40,085 bases of DNA from Litchfieldia salsa. GTDB lineage: Bacteria; Bacillota; Bacilli; Bacillales; Bacillaceae_L. Numbering within the stretch: the stretch's first letter is position 1; the number at the start of each line of letters is the position of its first letter. Positions 27,657-35,162 of this stretch are shown here, one piece after another. The translations under genes were made by a program, and so were the position numbers. Below the pieces are notes generated by a model. That model was given only the letters and a program-made list of their open reading frames with translations. It ran no database searches and was not told where the DNA came from. Where the stretch lies: NCBI RefSeq assembly GCF_900104555.1, contig NZ_FNJU01000008.1, positions 1 through 40,085 on the forward strand. The letters are read 5' to 3'.

Positions 27657-28667
27657 TCACTGTTTTGGAGAATCAAATATAAGCTCTCCTCGATAATATC
27701 GTTCAATTTCTGAATGGATATATTGCTTTTCTTCCTCAGTATACATTGGTCCAAATGGTGCTAGTTCATAAATATGATCATTCTTTCCTAACATAATCTT
27801 TCCCGGAGGAATCCCTGTCTCACTAAAGTGGTCATTCATAATCGCCACATAAATCTGTGGCACATCATTAATAACACTAGTCAGCACTTGGTCTGGTCCC
27901 ATATATGATTGATCGTCGAGATAACCAATGATAGATATCCCTTCTTCTTTTGCGAGATCAATCACCTCTCGATTGAAGGAATTTCCTTTTGAATAAATGA
28001 CGTCTACCCCTTGATTAATAAGATCTTGCGCAATTTCAAACGCATTTTCTCCATCTTTTCTATCCTCTACAAATTGATAGGTAGACTTTATTTCTGGATC
28101 ATAATGTTTTAACCCTGTTTCAAACTCAATATTATTTGCTCGATTATCGAACCCATCTATGACTGCTACATGTTTGGTTTTCGTCTTAAGTGATGCTGCC
28201 AATGCAGCAAAGTATTCAATTTCAGCATGGTCAAATGAATAAACCGTTTGGTTAGGGTGGCTTGCTTTTCCGTGAATTGTTACAAATCTTGTTGTCGGAT
28301 AGGAGGGGGCATATTCCGTAAACACATCTGTAAATTCTCGTCCATGTCCTATAATAATTTCCGAACCGTTTTCAATAGCTTTTTCAACTGATTCCTCTAT
28401 TAATTGATTAGAATGAATCTCACTAAGTAATTCAACCGTAACAGGGAATTTCTCTTCAATTTGCAACTTCCCTTTGTATGCAAGGCTCCCCCAGCTTTGA
28501 TCTACAATTCGGTCAGAAGTTAAGATTGTTATCTTCCCTTTCGAGTTAACTTCTTTATCCTCTACTAATATTCCTTTTGTCTTCACTATGAGCGAGGTAA
28601 AAAAACTTACAGCTATTATGATCGTTATCAAAAGTATGATTCTTAGTTGTTTTTTTTGCCGTACCAT
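27657..28667 (-). CDS. Med/BMP-like extracytoplasmic binding protein with N-terminal membrane anchor
   Basis: This 336-residue protein has a short basic N-terminus and one uncleaved-looking membrane helix (about 9-30, no lipobox Cys). A BMP-family periplasmic-binding fold follows: ILTSDRIVDQSWGSLAYKG, IIIGHGREFTDVFTEYAPSYP and DVIYSKGNSFNREVIDLAKEEG. These segments resemble B. subtilis Med, a BMP-type lipoprotein known as an activator of comK. The start at 28667 follows GAGGAG by seven bases; the frame to 28727 lacks an SD. No ABC permease or ATPase is adjacent; the next gene is a histidine kinase 10 bases away, so it probably acts as a ligand sensor for it. The ligand is unknown; nucleosides are common for BMP proteins. 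Confidence 0.82.
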   Translation of the reverse strand: MVRQKKQLRIILLITIIIAVSFFTSLIVKTKGILVEDKEVNSKGKITILTSDRIVDQSWGSLAYKGKLQIEEKFPVTVELLSEIHSNQLIEESVEKAIENGSEIIIGHGREFTDVFTEYAPSYPTTRFVTIHGKASHPNQTVYSFDHAEIEYFAALAASLKTKTKHVAVIDGFDNRANNIEFETGLKHYDPEIKSTYQFVEDRKDGENAFEIAQDLINQGVDVIYSKGNSFNREVIDLAKEEGISIIGYLDDQSYMGPDQVLTSVINDVPQIYVAIMNDHFSETGIPPGKIMLGKNDHIYELAPFGPMYTEEEKQYIHSEIERYYRGELIFDSPKQ

Positions 28668-28782
28668 CGATACACTCCTCAATTTAGATTTATTTAAGGG
28701 TCTATAATGATTATACAAAAAAAACAACTAATTGCTATCATTATCTGCGTTTTTTCTACATTTTTCGACATTATCGGAATAG

Positions 28783-28878
28783 TTATATAAGGTGATAATA
28801 GTTGTCCTCCCTTGTGCTCTTTTTCCCATTTTCATCAAATCTCTGATGAGATAAGATCCTCATATCGGTTTTATTCAT
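28783..28878 (-). CDS. Small ORF, 31 codons, upstream of the BMP-like/kinase operon
   Basis: The ORF begins ATG seven to eight bases after GGAGGAAATTAAA, a consensus SD, and ends TAA at 28783. The product starts MNKTDMRILSHQRFDENG and ends NYYHLI. It is hydrophilic and charged, with no membrane helix or signal. A TATAAT at 28926-28931 lies about 48 bases upstream of the ATG. It is 116 bases upstream of the BMP-like gene on the same strand, so it could be a leader peptide or a small signalling protein of that operon. I do not recognise the family; coding status rests on the SD and position only. Confidence 0.45.
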   Translation of the reverse strand: MNKTDMRILSHQRFDENGKKSTREDNYYHLI

Positions 28879-28999
28879 TTTAATTTCCTCCAAAAGAGAA
28901 AACAGTCACTAAAAATTCACAATTAATTATACATTTTTTCATACTTAATTTCTACAATATCACTTTTTTAAGATATAACTTACGCTTCCCAAGCATACA

Positions 29000-29031
29000 A
29001 AAGGCTGTTGCAACTTAGTACAACAGCCTTT
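29000..29031. terminator. Hairpin downstream of the excisionase-type gene
   Basis: AAAGGCTGTTG (29000-29010) and CAACAGCCTTT (29021-29031) form a perfect 11-bp stem with a ten-base loop. The U-tract is short (TTTTG on the minus strand). It lies 45 bases after the HTH gene stop and separates it from the small-ORF/BMP operon. Confidence 0.75.
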
Positions 29032-29075
29032 GTATTTGAATACTCTTCTAAACTGACATTCTCTATGATTTTTTA

Positions 29076-29306
29076 TTAATCTTCGTCCTTTACATCTATA
29101 TCTTCAGGTATCGGTTCATTCAAGATTTCCTCTACGTATATTTTATATTTCTCTAATTGATCTAGGTGTGTATTAAATTGTTCTTTATAAATAAGGTACT
29201 GTTCACCATCATGAATAGCTCGTATTTTATTTTGAGAAATTAAATTCTTTATATATGCTTCAGAGGTAGACAAATAATCTGCGGTTTCTTTTATTGTTAA
29301 ATACAT
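29076..29306 (-). CDS. Excisionase-family (MerR-like HTH_17) small DNA-binding protein
   Basis: This 76-residue protein has an N-terminal helix-turn-helix (LTIKETADYLSTSEAYIKNLI ... KIRAIHDGEQYLIYKE) of the excisionase/AlpA type and an acidic C-terminus (EPIPEDIDVKDED). I prefer the ATG at 29306, eight bases after GAGGGG, over the upstream ATG at 29327. No integrase, att site or other phage gene is nearby, so it is more likely a chromosomal regulator than a prophage remnant. It lies 97 bases downstream of the diguanylate cyclase on the same strand. Confidence 0.75.
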   Translation of the reverse strand: MYLTIKETADYLSTSEAYIKNLISQNKIRAIHDGEQYLIYKEQFNTHLDQLEKYKIYVEEILNEPIPEDIDVKDED

Positions 29307-29403
29307 GTTGATTTCCCCTCGATCCATTTCAGTTGTAAAGTTAGTCTCCTGTAAGATATAAACCTCCCGGATTGACCGAGGACGCTCTATGTCGTTCTAG
29401 TGA

Positions 29404-30360
29404 TTAGACAACAAACTTTTTACTATTTTTTTCCTTGTACATATTCTTATCAGCAATATTAAATAATTCTTCAACCATCCCAATTGAATAGCTAGAAAAT
29501 GCATACCCGATTGATATACTAATCTTAAGTATTGAATCTTTTACCGAGTTATAACGATTCACTTTATTTAAGATCTCCTCAATCATTAATTCAATTTGAG
29601 CTTCATTATTACAAGTGACTAGAATTGCAAATTCATCTCCACCAAGTCTTGAAACAATTACATTATCCTTTGAAATACTTTCTAAAATTTTAGCTGCTTC
29701 TATGATCAACTGATCACCCATTTTATGACCTCGTGAATCATTCACTTTCTTTAGGTCATCCAAATCACAGACAATTAAACCACATGGTTCATTTTTCTTT
29801 TCATCTAACTCATCCAATTGCTGTGAAAGGTATCTTCTATTATATAGACCCGTTAAATCATCATGAGTGATTTGATATTCTAAATCCTGTTGAAGTTTGA
29901 TTTGATTTGTCATGTTTCTCATTACGCCTTTTATTGCAACTAGAACTCCATGATGATAGATCGGAGTGGCATATTCCTCAAACCAAACATAGTTTCCTTT
30001 GTCATTACGCCACCTTTGTGTAATAGGTTGACTATAGTCGAGATCCCCATGAACCTTGTTATACAACGTTTGATAATCATCTGGATGAATATGTTCAAAT
30101 ACTGCGTATGGATCATTATAAGCCATTTCAATGGTTCCTTCCCCTAATAAATATTCAAGTGAGGGGCTTATATATCTAAATTTGAACTCAGGTTTCACCT
30201 CATAATGGTATAAAACATCCTTAGAGCTTTCAACTAATTGATAAAATTTCACTTCATCCTCAAATTTACTCTTTAAGTTTCTCCGATCAAAGATTATATA
30301 GATACAAAGAATTAAAACACCAATTATGAACCCTGCCGTAAAAAATACTAAATTTGTCAT
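29404..30360 (-). CDS. Membrane-anchored PAS-GGDEF diguanylate cyclase
   Basis: This protein of about 318 residues has one N-terminal membrane helix (about 4-26), a PAS domain (about 40-155; RYISPSLEYLLGEG, FEHIHPDDYQTL, with a PAC-like end VAIKGVMRN) and a GGDEF domain (about 160-315). The GGDEF domain has DDLTGLYNRRYL and an intact RLGGDEFAIL active site. The inhibitory I-site RxxD nine residues before GGDEF is KDNV, so product feedback through that site should be absent. The ATG at 30360 is preferred over 30375, which has no SD. Its leader carries a GEMM-I riboswitch, so c-di-GMP probably feeds back on expression instead. Confidence 0.9.
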   Translation of the reverse strand: MTNLVFFTAGFIIGVLILCIYIIFDRRNLKSKFEDEVKFYQLVESSKDVLYHYEVKPEFKFRYISPSLEYLLGEGTIEMAYNDPYAVFEHIHPDDYQTLYNKVHGDLDYSQPITQRWRNDKGNYVWFEEYATPIYHHGVLVAIKGVMRNMTNQIKLQQDLEYQITHDDLTGLYNRRYLSQQLDELDEKKNEPCGLIVCDLDDLKKVNDSRGHKMGDQLIIEAAKILESISKDNVIVSRLGGDEFAILVTCNNEAQIELMIEEILNKVNRYNSVKDSILKISISIGYAFSSYSIGMVEELFNIADKNMYKEKNSKKFVV

Positions 30361-30388
30361 CTTCCAGATCCCCATTTAAATAACAATA

Positions 30389-30442
30389 GTCCACAATCTA
30401 TAGAAAGTGGACACAGTAAAGAAGACAATTATTACTCTTCTT
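30389..30442 (-). promoter_or_regulatory. Expression platform hairpins of the c-di-GMP riboswitch
   Basis: Directly 3' of the aptamer (minus strand) AAGAAGA/TCTTCTT (30436-30442 with 30419-30425) can pair. It is followed by GTCCAC/GTGGAC (30407-30412 with 30389-30394) and then TATTGTTATTT. The second may act as a terminator-like stem just before the SD. Which state is ON is not clear. Confidence 0.5.
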
Positions 30443-30525
30443 GGTAACCCGGCTGTCATGACTGTAATAGTGTTAGACCCGTAGCTTTGCGTCTCTATCT
30501 TTCAATAGATTTGCCATTATCATAA
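30440..30525 (-). ncRNA. Cyclic-di-GMP-I riboswitch (GEMM-I) upstream of the diguanylate cyclase gene
   Basis: On the minus strand the conserved GEMM-I core reads in order: GGCAAA, a GAAA-capped stem (TCTATTGAAAGATAGA), GACGCAAAGC, GGGTCTAA, CATGAC-GCCGGG, then GGTTACC. These are the signature blocks of the class I c-di-GMP aptamer. The base before GCAAA that distinguishes ligands is G, which favours c-di-GMP over cGAMP. It ends about 80 bases upstream of the PAS-GGDEF start codon on the same strand. Confidence 0.92.
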
Positions 30526-30536
30526 GATATATTTAA

Positions 30537-30587
30537 AGTTAAAATTACCTACAAACACATTGTACCATCATCTAGGTAATTTTAACT
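30537..30587. terminator. 15-bp inverted repeat downstream of the CoA-disulfide-reductase-like gene
   Basis: AGTTAAAATTACCTA (30537-30551) and TAGGTAATTTTAACT (30573-30587) are perfect inverted copies around a 21-base loop. On the minus strand it follows the oxidoreductase stop by about 50 bases and is followed by TTAAATATATC. It is AT-rich for a terminator and lies where the riboswitch promoter should be. Confidence 0.5.
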
Positions 30588-30639
30588 ATATTTTTGCTCA
30601 ATTTTTACAAAAAAAGTAATAATAGAGGTTTATCTAAAA

Positions 30640-31968
30640 TTATACTCGTCTAGCAGCCTGTTGAATCGGGTCCCACACTCCGTTGTATGGAGGTGCATAA
30701 GATAAATCCAAATCAAGTAATTCTTCTATCTTCATGGAATGAAATAATGCAGTCGCCAAGACATCGATTCGCTTATCAACTCCATTCTCCCCAATCACTT
30801 GAGCCCCTAACAACTTTCTCGATTCTGAATGATAGGTTAATTTTATGGTCATTTGTTTACGATCCGGATAGTACCCAGCAATATCTGTTGCTTTAATTGT
30901 AGCAGACTTAACTGGTATATTTAATAAACTAGCTTCACTTTCAGAAATCCCAGTACGGCCAAGGGTTAAACTAAAAAATTTAATAATCGAACTTCCTACG
31001 ACACCTTTAAAAGACTTACTTATATCAATCATATTTAATCCGGCAATTTGTCCTTGCTTGTTTGCATGTGTTCCTAGTGGAATATGGTCCTCCTTTTCTT
31101 TTATACGGTGGAATTGTGTTGCACAGTCACCTGCCGCGTAAATATCATCCACATTTGTTTCCATGAACGCATTCACTCTAATAGCTCCATTTATCCCAGT
31201 AACGATTCCAGTCCCATCTAAAAATGAAGTATTTGTTTTTACGCCAACGGCGATAAGTACGAGATCTGATTGATATTCCCCTTTGTTCGTTTTTACTGAT
31301 TGAACACGTTCATTCCCATAAAATGCTTCTACTGATTCTTCAAGTTTTAACACAACTTTATTCTTTTCTGCTTCTTCATGGATAAAATCTGCCATGTCTT
31401 TATCAAATATTTTTGCAAGCTGTTCATTTCTCTCAATCAAGGTAACTTTCTTCCCTAAGTCAGCAAAGCTTTCAGCCATTTCAAGACCGATATACCCTCC
31501 ACCGATTACCGTCACATTTTGAACATCTCTGTTTATGTATTCAATCATCTTTCGAGCATCTGGAATTGTTTTCAAGGTGAAGACTCCTTCAAGACTTACA
31601 CCTTCCCAATCAGGTACAACAGGGCTAACCCCTGTTGCAATGAGAAGGCGATCATAAGCGAGATCAAAAGTCATACCTGTATTGTGATCTATACCACTAA
31701 CCGTTTTCGTTTTAGGATTAATGGAGTTTACTTCATGAAAAATCCGGGCATCTATCCCATATTTATCTCTAAATTCTTCTTGTGTTCGAGCAATTAACCG
31801 ATCAGTAGACTCAATTTTACCGCTGATGACATAAGGAAGACCACACTGACCATATGAATAAATTCCGCCCTTTTCTAACACTGTGATTTCATGATTTGTA
31901 CTATTACGGACGATTTGCATAGCAGCACTCATACCTGCAGCGTCTCCACCAATAATGACTAATTTCAT
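30640..31968 (-). CDS. CoA-disulfide reductase-like FAD/NAD(P)-dependent oxidoreductase
   Basis: This 442-residue protein has N-terminal FAD-binding motif [12 protein letters not shown], active-site Cys42 in [12 protein letters not shown] (the single-Cys pattern of CoA-disulfide reductases), NAD(P)-binding [13 protein letters not shown], and the second FAD motif [11 protein letters not shown]. The C-terminal dimerisation domain is complete and there is no rhodanese fusion. The family reduces CoA disulfide, or in some members persulfides, in the cytoplasm and helps thiol homeostasis. It is apparently monocistronic. Confidence 0.88.
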   Translation of the reverse strand: MKLVIIGGDAAGMSAAMQIVRNSTNHEITVLEKGGIYSYGQCGLPYVISGKIESTDRLIARTQEEFRDKYGIDARIFHEVNSINPKTKTVSGIDHNTGMTFDLAYDRLLIATGVSPVVPDWEGVSLEGVFTLKTIPDARKMIEYINRDVQNVTVIGGGYIGLEMAESFADLGKKVTLIERNEQLAKIFDKDMADFIHEEAEKNKVVLKLEESVEAFYGNERVQSVKTNKGEYQSDLVLIAVGVKTNTSFLDGTGIVTGINGAIRVNAFMETNVDDIYAAGDCATQFHRIKEKEDHIPLGTHANKQGQIAGLNMIDISKSFKGVVGSSIIKFFSLTLGRTGISESEASLLNIPVKSATIKATDIAGYYPDRKQMTIKLTYHSESRKLLGAQVIGENGVDKRIDVLATALFHSMKIEELLDLDLSYAPPYNGVWDPIQQAARRV

Positions 31969-32013
31969 TTTTAATCCCTCACCATCCTATTCTATTACCT
32001 CATACTATTGATC

Positions 32014-33186
32014 TTACCCCTTAATCTGTAAAAGCTTCTGTCGCAAGTCAGTTTCCATTGTAGCAAGTTCATGTTCCGCATTTCGGCGCTTGTTTCGTCC
32101 TTCCTCTTGAATCCTTAAGGTTTCCTCAAGAGTCGAGATAATGTTTTCTTTTGTTTTCTTTAATGTTTCTATGTCAATAAGCCCTCGCTCATTTTCTTTG
32201 GCAATCTCAACTGTATTTGTCTTTAACATTTCAGCATTTTTCAGGAGCAGATCATTCGTTGTTTTTGAGACTAGTTTTTGAGCTTCAACTGCATCACGCT
32301 GTCTGATTAATGTTAGCGCAATTCCAATCTGGTTTTTCCATAACGGAATAGCAGTCATAATCGAGGATTGTATTTTCTCCACAAGAGCCTGATTCGTATT
32401 TTGAATTAATCGAATTTGCGGTGCACTTTGTATGGTCATCTCCCGGCTTAACTTTAAGTCATGCACCCTTTTATCCAAACGATCTGCAAATTGCATCATA
32501 TCATTCACTTCTTGAACCTTCATTTGATTATTAGATAGCTCTGCTTCCTTTTTTAACTGGGGAATTACTTTCATTGTAAGTTCTTCATATTTTAATTCAC
32601 CCGCGGCAATGTACACATTAAGAGCATCGAAATACTCTTTATTATTCTCAAAAAGCTTTTCCAACATCATTATATCTGACATAAGGATGTTCTTACTACG
32701 ATCTAATTTGACACTAATTCGATCAATTTGCGCACCTGTTTTTTGATATTTTGACATAACCTCTTGCAAGGAACCAGATACCCTTCCAAACATTCTTCCC
32801 AACATTGTCTTTTTCTCTGGCTTCAGTTCATCTGGGTTAACTTCATTAAACTGTTTCATCAAGTCGTTTATAATCTCACCAATCTCACCGATATCCTTCT
32901 TTTGAACATGCTCAATCATTTGATTGGAGAAGGTTAACATTTTGGATTGAGCTTGGGTTCCATAAGTGATCATTGCTTGATGATTTTTAGGATCAATTTG
33001 ATTTGCTAGCTGGTATGCCTTTTCCCTATTTTCTGGTGGAATAACATCAATCAAACGATTCGATTTCACTTCTTCTAAAGAACGGTTTTCTATTTCATCC
33101 TTCACATTGAATGGGTTTGATAGAAGCTCATCCATTAAATTTCCTGTTACTGATTCCTTTTCTGTTGATGAATTATATTCATTCAT
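32014..33186 (-). CDS. yaaN: TelA/YaaN-family toxic anion resistance protein
   Basis: This 390-residue, highly charged, mostly helical cytoplasmic protein has typical TelA segments: SNQMIEHVQKKDIGEIGEIINDLM, YQKTGAQIDRISVKLDRSKN, SAPQIRLIQNTNQALVEKIQSSI and IPLWKNQIGIALTLIRQRDA. It overlaps the upstream xpaC-like gene by four bases, matching the xpaC-yaaN pair of B. subtilis. The family is linked to tellurite and envelope-drug tolerance, but its mechanism is not settled. Confidence 0.9.
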   Translation of the reverse strand: MNEYNSSTEKESVTGNLMDELLSNPFNVKDEIENRSLEEVKSNRLIDVIPPENREKAYQLANQIDPKNHQAMITYGTQAQSKMLTFSNQMIEHVQKKDIGEIGEIINDLMKQFNEVNPDELKPEKKTMLGRMFGRVSGSLQEVMSKYQKTGAQIDRISVKLDRSKNILMSDIMMLEKLFENNKEYFDALNVYIAAGELKYEELTMKVIPQLKKEAELSNNQMKVQEVNDMMQFADRLDKRVHDLKLSREMTIQSAPQIRLIQNTNQALVEKIQSSIMTAIPLWKNQIGIALTLIRQRDAVEAQKLVSKTTNDLLLKNAEMLKTNTVEIAKENERGLIDIETLKKTKENIISTLEETLRIQEEGRNKRRNAEHELATMETDLRQKLLQIKG

Positions 33187-33839
33187 TTCAACTTCCTACT
33201 TTCATCATTTATTTTTATATCTTTTTTATTCTTTAGTGTATTTTTGGCTACATCTATTTCAAAATGAAGTTGATCAAGATCATTAGAAATCAGATCATAC
33301 AGATCTTGTTCAATTGTTTTAGTTAGATTCTCTAGCGTTTCTCTTGTATCAGTTAAGGCCCGTTCTATCTCATCATTTCTCTTTGGTTGTGAAGATAAAA
33401 ACACGTAACGTTCTGATAGTTCTACTGCAGAATCCAAATGAGAAAAGAAAAATGAATCTGCTCTATAAAATCTTTTAGGCTCATTTTTAGTAATTGAATA
33501 TATTTTACGTGTCATTCTTATAAGATCTATTCTCTGTTTCCATGAAGGTACGTGTCGTATTGAAATGAGAGCCTTGTTTAATCTAAAGATTTTTTGTTTT
33601 GCTTCAGCTAGATTTTCTTGAATGTAACGATATTCTTTTCTGGTCACACCGCTTTTTTTCATAAATCTTATTTTCATGATTGAAGAACTGATCGCATACA
33701 TTACAATCCCACCTGCAACGGAGAAACTAGATGAAAGCAAGAAGCTTTGATCGAAAGCAAAAAAACTGACTAGCCAAGTAATTATTGTTGCATTTATACT
33801 GATAAAACCTTTAAACATAATTGATAAAAATCGATTCAT
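33183..33839 (-). CDS. xpaC: XpaC-like membrane protein (5-bromo-4-chloroindolyl phosphate hydrolysis family)
   Basis: This 218-residue protein has two N-terminal membrane helices (about 8-28 and 33-55) and a helical cytoplasmic domain. The segment KEYRYIQENLAEAKQKIFRLNKALISIRHVPSW and the charged coiled coil match XpaC. Its end overlaps the telA-like gene by four bases. Despite the family name, a real phosphatase activity is doubtful. It probably tethers the TelA-like partner to the membrane, which is inference from coupling. Confidence 0.85.
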   Translation of the reverse strand: MNRFLSIMFKGFISINATIITWLVSFFAFDQSFLLSSSFSVAGGIVMYAISSSIMKIRFMKKSGVTRKEYRYIQENLAEAKQKIFRLNKALISIRHVPSWKQRIDLIRMTRKIYSITKNEPKRFYRADSFFFSHLDSAVELSERYVFLSSQPKRNDEIERALTDTRETLENLTKTIEQDLYDLISNDLDQLHFEIDVAKNTLKNKKDIKINDESRKLK

Positions 33840-34291
33840 ACGAATCTCCCCTAACTTTATACATATCTTACTTTACGGTTCATCCCATTGAAAGTTTCAT
33901 TCTAACAAAAGGGAATTTTATACTATTAAACATATACTAGACATCACTTTATCTCAATAGACCTAAAATCTATCATCACCTACGACTTGAGGCGTATATT
34001 TACTATTTTGAGTAGTTAGTAACTCTTACCAGTATTATATGTATCCAAATATAGTTAACTGAAACGGAAGGTGCGAGACTCCTGCGGGATGCGTGGGATA
34101 TCCCATGAGACCCCACAGGAGCAAAGCGACGAGGAGGCTCATCGCCCGCCCCGCGGAAGAAGATCGCATCTGGAGTGGAAGTGGACTACTATATTTATTA
34201 AATAGCACAAAGATTAAATGCATCCTAAATTACAAATATGTAACATGAAAACTCCTATCTAAACCATACTAAAAGTGAGGAGGGACCTACT
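33840..34291. other. Intergenic region between xpaC and vanW-like gene
   Basis: These 452 bases between divergent genes hold the GC-rich repeat at about 34061-34185 and AT-rich flanks that should carry both promoters. I see no other gene or RNA. A 62-codon frame on the minus strand lies within the repeat and has no SD. Confidence 0.6.
34061..34185. repeat. GC-rich dispersed repeat related to the element at 3914-4031
   Basis: The blocks GACTCCTGCGGG, GAGACCCCACAGGAGC and GCGACGAGGAGGCTCA occur here on the plus strand and at 3914-4031 on the minus strand, in the same order. CCGCCCCGCGGAA follows, shared with 17941-17953. It lacks the long terminal inverted repeat of the 3914 copy. Confidence 0.7.
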
Positions 34292-35143
34292 ATGACATCT
34301 TTATTTTTGAGTATATTACTAATGATTCTACCACTACCTAATGAAAATAATGATTTAATCCTCACACATAATGGGGAACCAATTGCTAGTGTTAATAGAG
34401 ATGCTTTTACATCATCAATAATTGATACGCCATTAATTGATGAAGTCATGTTTAATGATTTTCTTGTAAAGCTCAATAAACAAATTGCTGTTGAGCCTAC
34501 CAATGCGATCATCAATCAACAAGGAGAAATAATACCAGGGAAACCAGGTTTAAAGATTGACCATGAGAAATTCACAAAAGGTTTCTTTACCTATTTTTAT
34601 AATGAAGGGTCGTACATTTTTGAAATTCCAGCCTTAACTATTCATCCAAAAGTGGATAGTGAGCTTCTTGCCAATATTCGAGTGAAACAAATTGGCCATT
34701 ATGTCACTTATTATAATAAACATAACAAGGGTCGCTCTCACAATATCATTCTTGCCACTGAAGCTATAAATAATCATGTTGTATTTCAAGGAGAAATCTT
34801 CTCGTTTAATCAGGTTGTCGGAAAAAGAACAAAAGAAAAAGGGTACCTACCAGCACCTATTATTATTAAAGGAGAACTTTTCGAAGGAGTCGGTGGAGGA
34901 ATTTGCCAAGTATCCTCCACCTTATATAATGCAGTAGACCTTGCAGGAGCCCAAATTGTACGAAGATACTCTCATAGTAGGAGTGTACCTTATGTACCTC
35001 CGGGGAGGGATGCAACAGTAAGCTGGTATGGACCAGACTTTACCTTCAAAAATGTACATAACCAACCCATTCTCATACAGGCTACCGCTACAAATGGCCA
35101 AGTAAATATAAGGATATACTCTTCAGATTCAGTTAACAATTAG
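34292..35143 (+). CDS. VanW family protein, probably exported
   Basis: This 283-residue protein has a short hydrophobic N-terminus (about 1-16). The VanW domain (about 150-270) shows FSFNQVVGKRTKEKGYLPAP, GVGGGICQVSSTLYNAV and YVPPGRDATVSWYGPDFTF. It resembles YoaR-type exported VanW proteins of Bacillus. A strong GAGGAGG precedes the ATG. The domain is found in cell-wall-associated proteins and one vancomycin-resistance cluster, with no established activity. Monocistronic. Confidence 0.88.
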   Translation: MTSLFLSILLMILPLPNENNDLILTHNGEPIASVNRDAFTSSIIDTPLIDEVMFNDFLVKLNKQIAVEPTNAIINQQGEIIPGKPGLKIDHEKFTKGFFTYFYNEGSYIFEIPALTIHPKVDSELLANIRVKQIGHYVTYYNKHNKGRSHNIILATEAINNHVVFQGEIFSFNQVVGKRTKEKGYLPAPIIIKGELFEGVGGGICQVSSTLYNAVDLAGAQIVRRYSHSRSVPYVPPGRDATVSWYGPDFTFKNVHNQPILIQATATNGQVNIRIYSSDSVNN

Positions 35144-35149
35144 TAGCGG

Positions 35150-35162
35150 GGTGCCTGGCACC
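35150..35162. terminator. GGTGCC-T-GGCACC palindrome between convergent vanW and megL genes
   Basis: The 13-base palindrome GGTGCCTGGCACC fills nearly all of the 18 bases between two stop codons and overlaps the end of the megL-like stop. It has the same core as the terminators at 102-120 and 36776-36788 but no U-tract. Confidence 0.55.

Larger units (their letters stand above)
28668..29075. other. Leader region upstream of the BMP-like gene
   Basis: This 408-base region holds a short ORF with a strong SD (28783-28878), TATAAT-like elements at 28710-28715 and 28926-28931 (minus strand), and a hairpin at 29000-29031. It contains no long ORF and no recognised RNA family. Confidence 0.6.

Noticed and set aside
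27647-27754. Histidine kinase start at 27754 inside the preceding gene
   Set aside because: It would overlap the BMP-like gene by about 100 bases without an SD; the TTG at 27646 follows GAGGGAG at normal spacing.
29076-29306. Prophage or integrative element marked by an excisionase-like gene
   Set aside because: No integrase, att repeats, phage structural genes or composition shift nearby; the HTH family is common in chromosomal regulators.
34035-34223. 62-codon open frame on the minus strand
   Set aside because: It runs through the GC-rich non-coding repeat and lacks an SD; openness comes from base composition.
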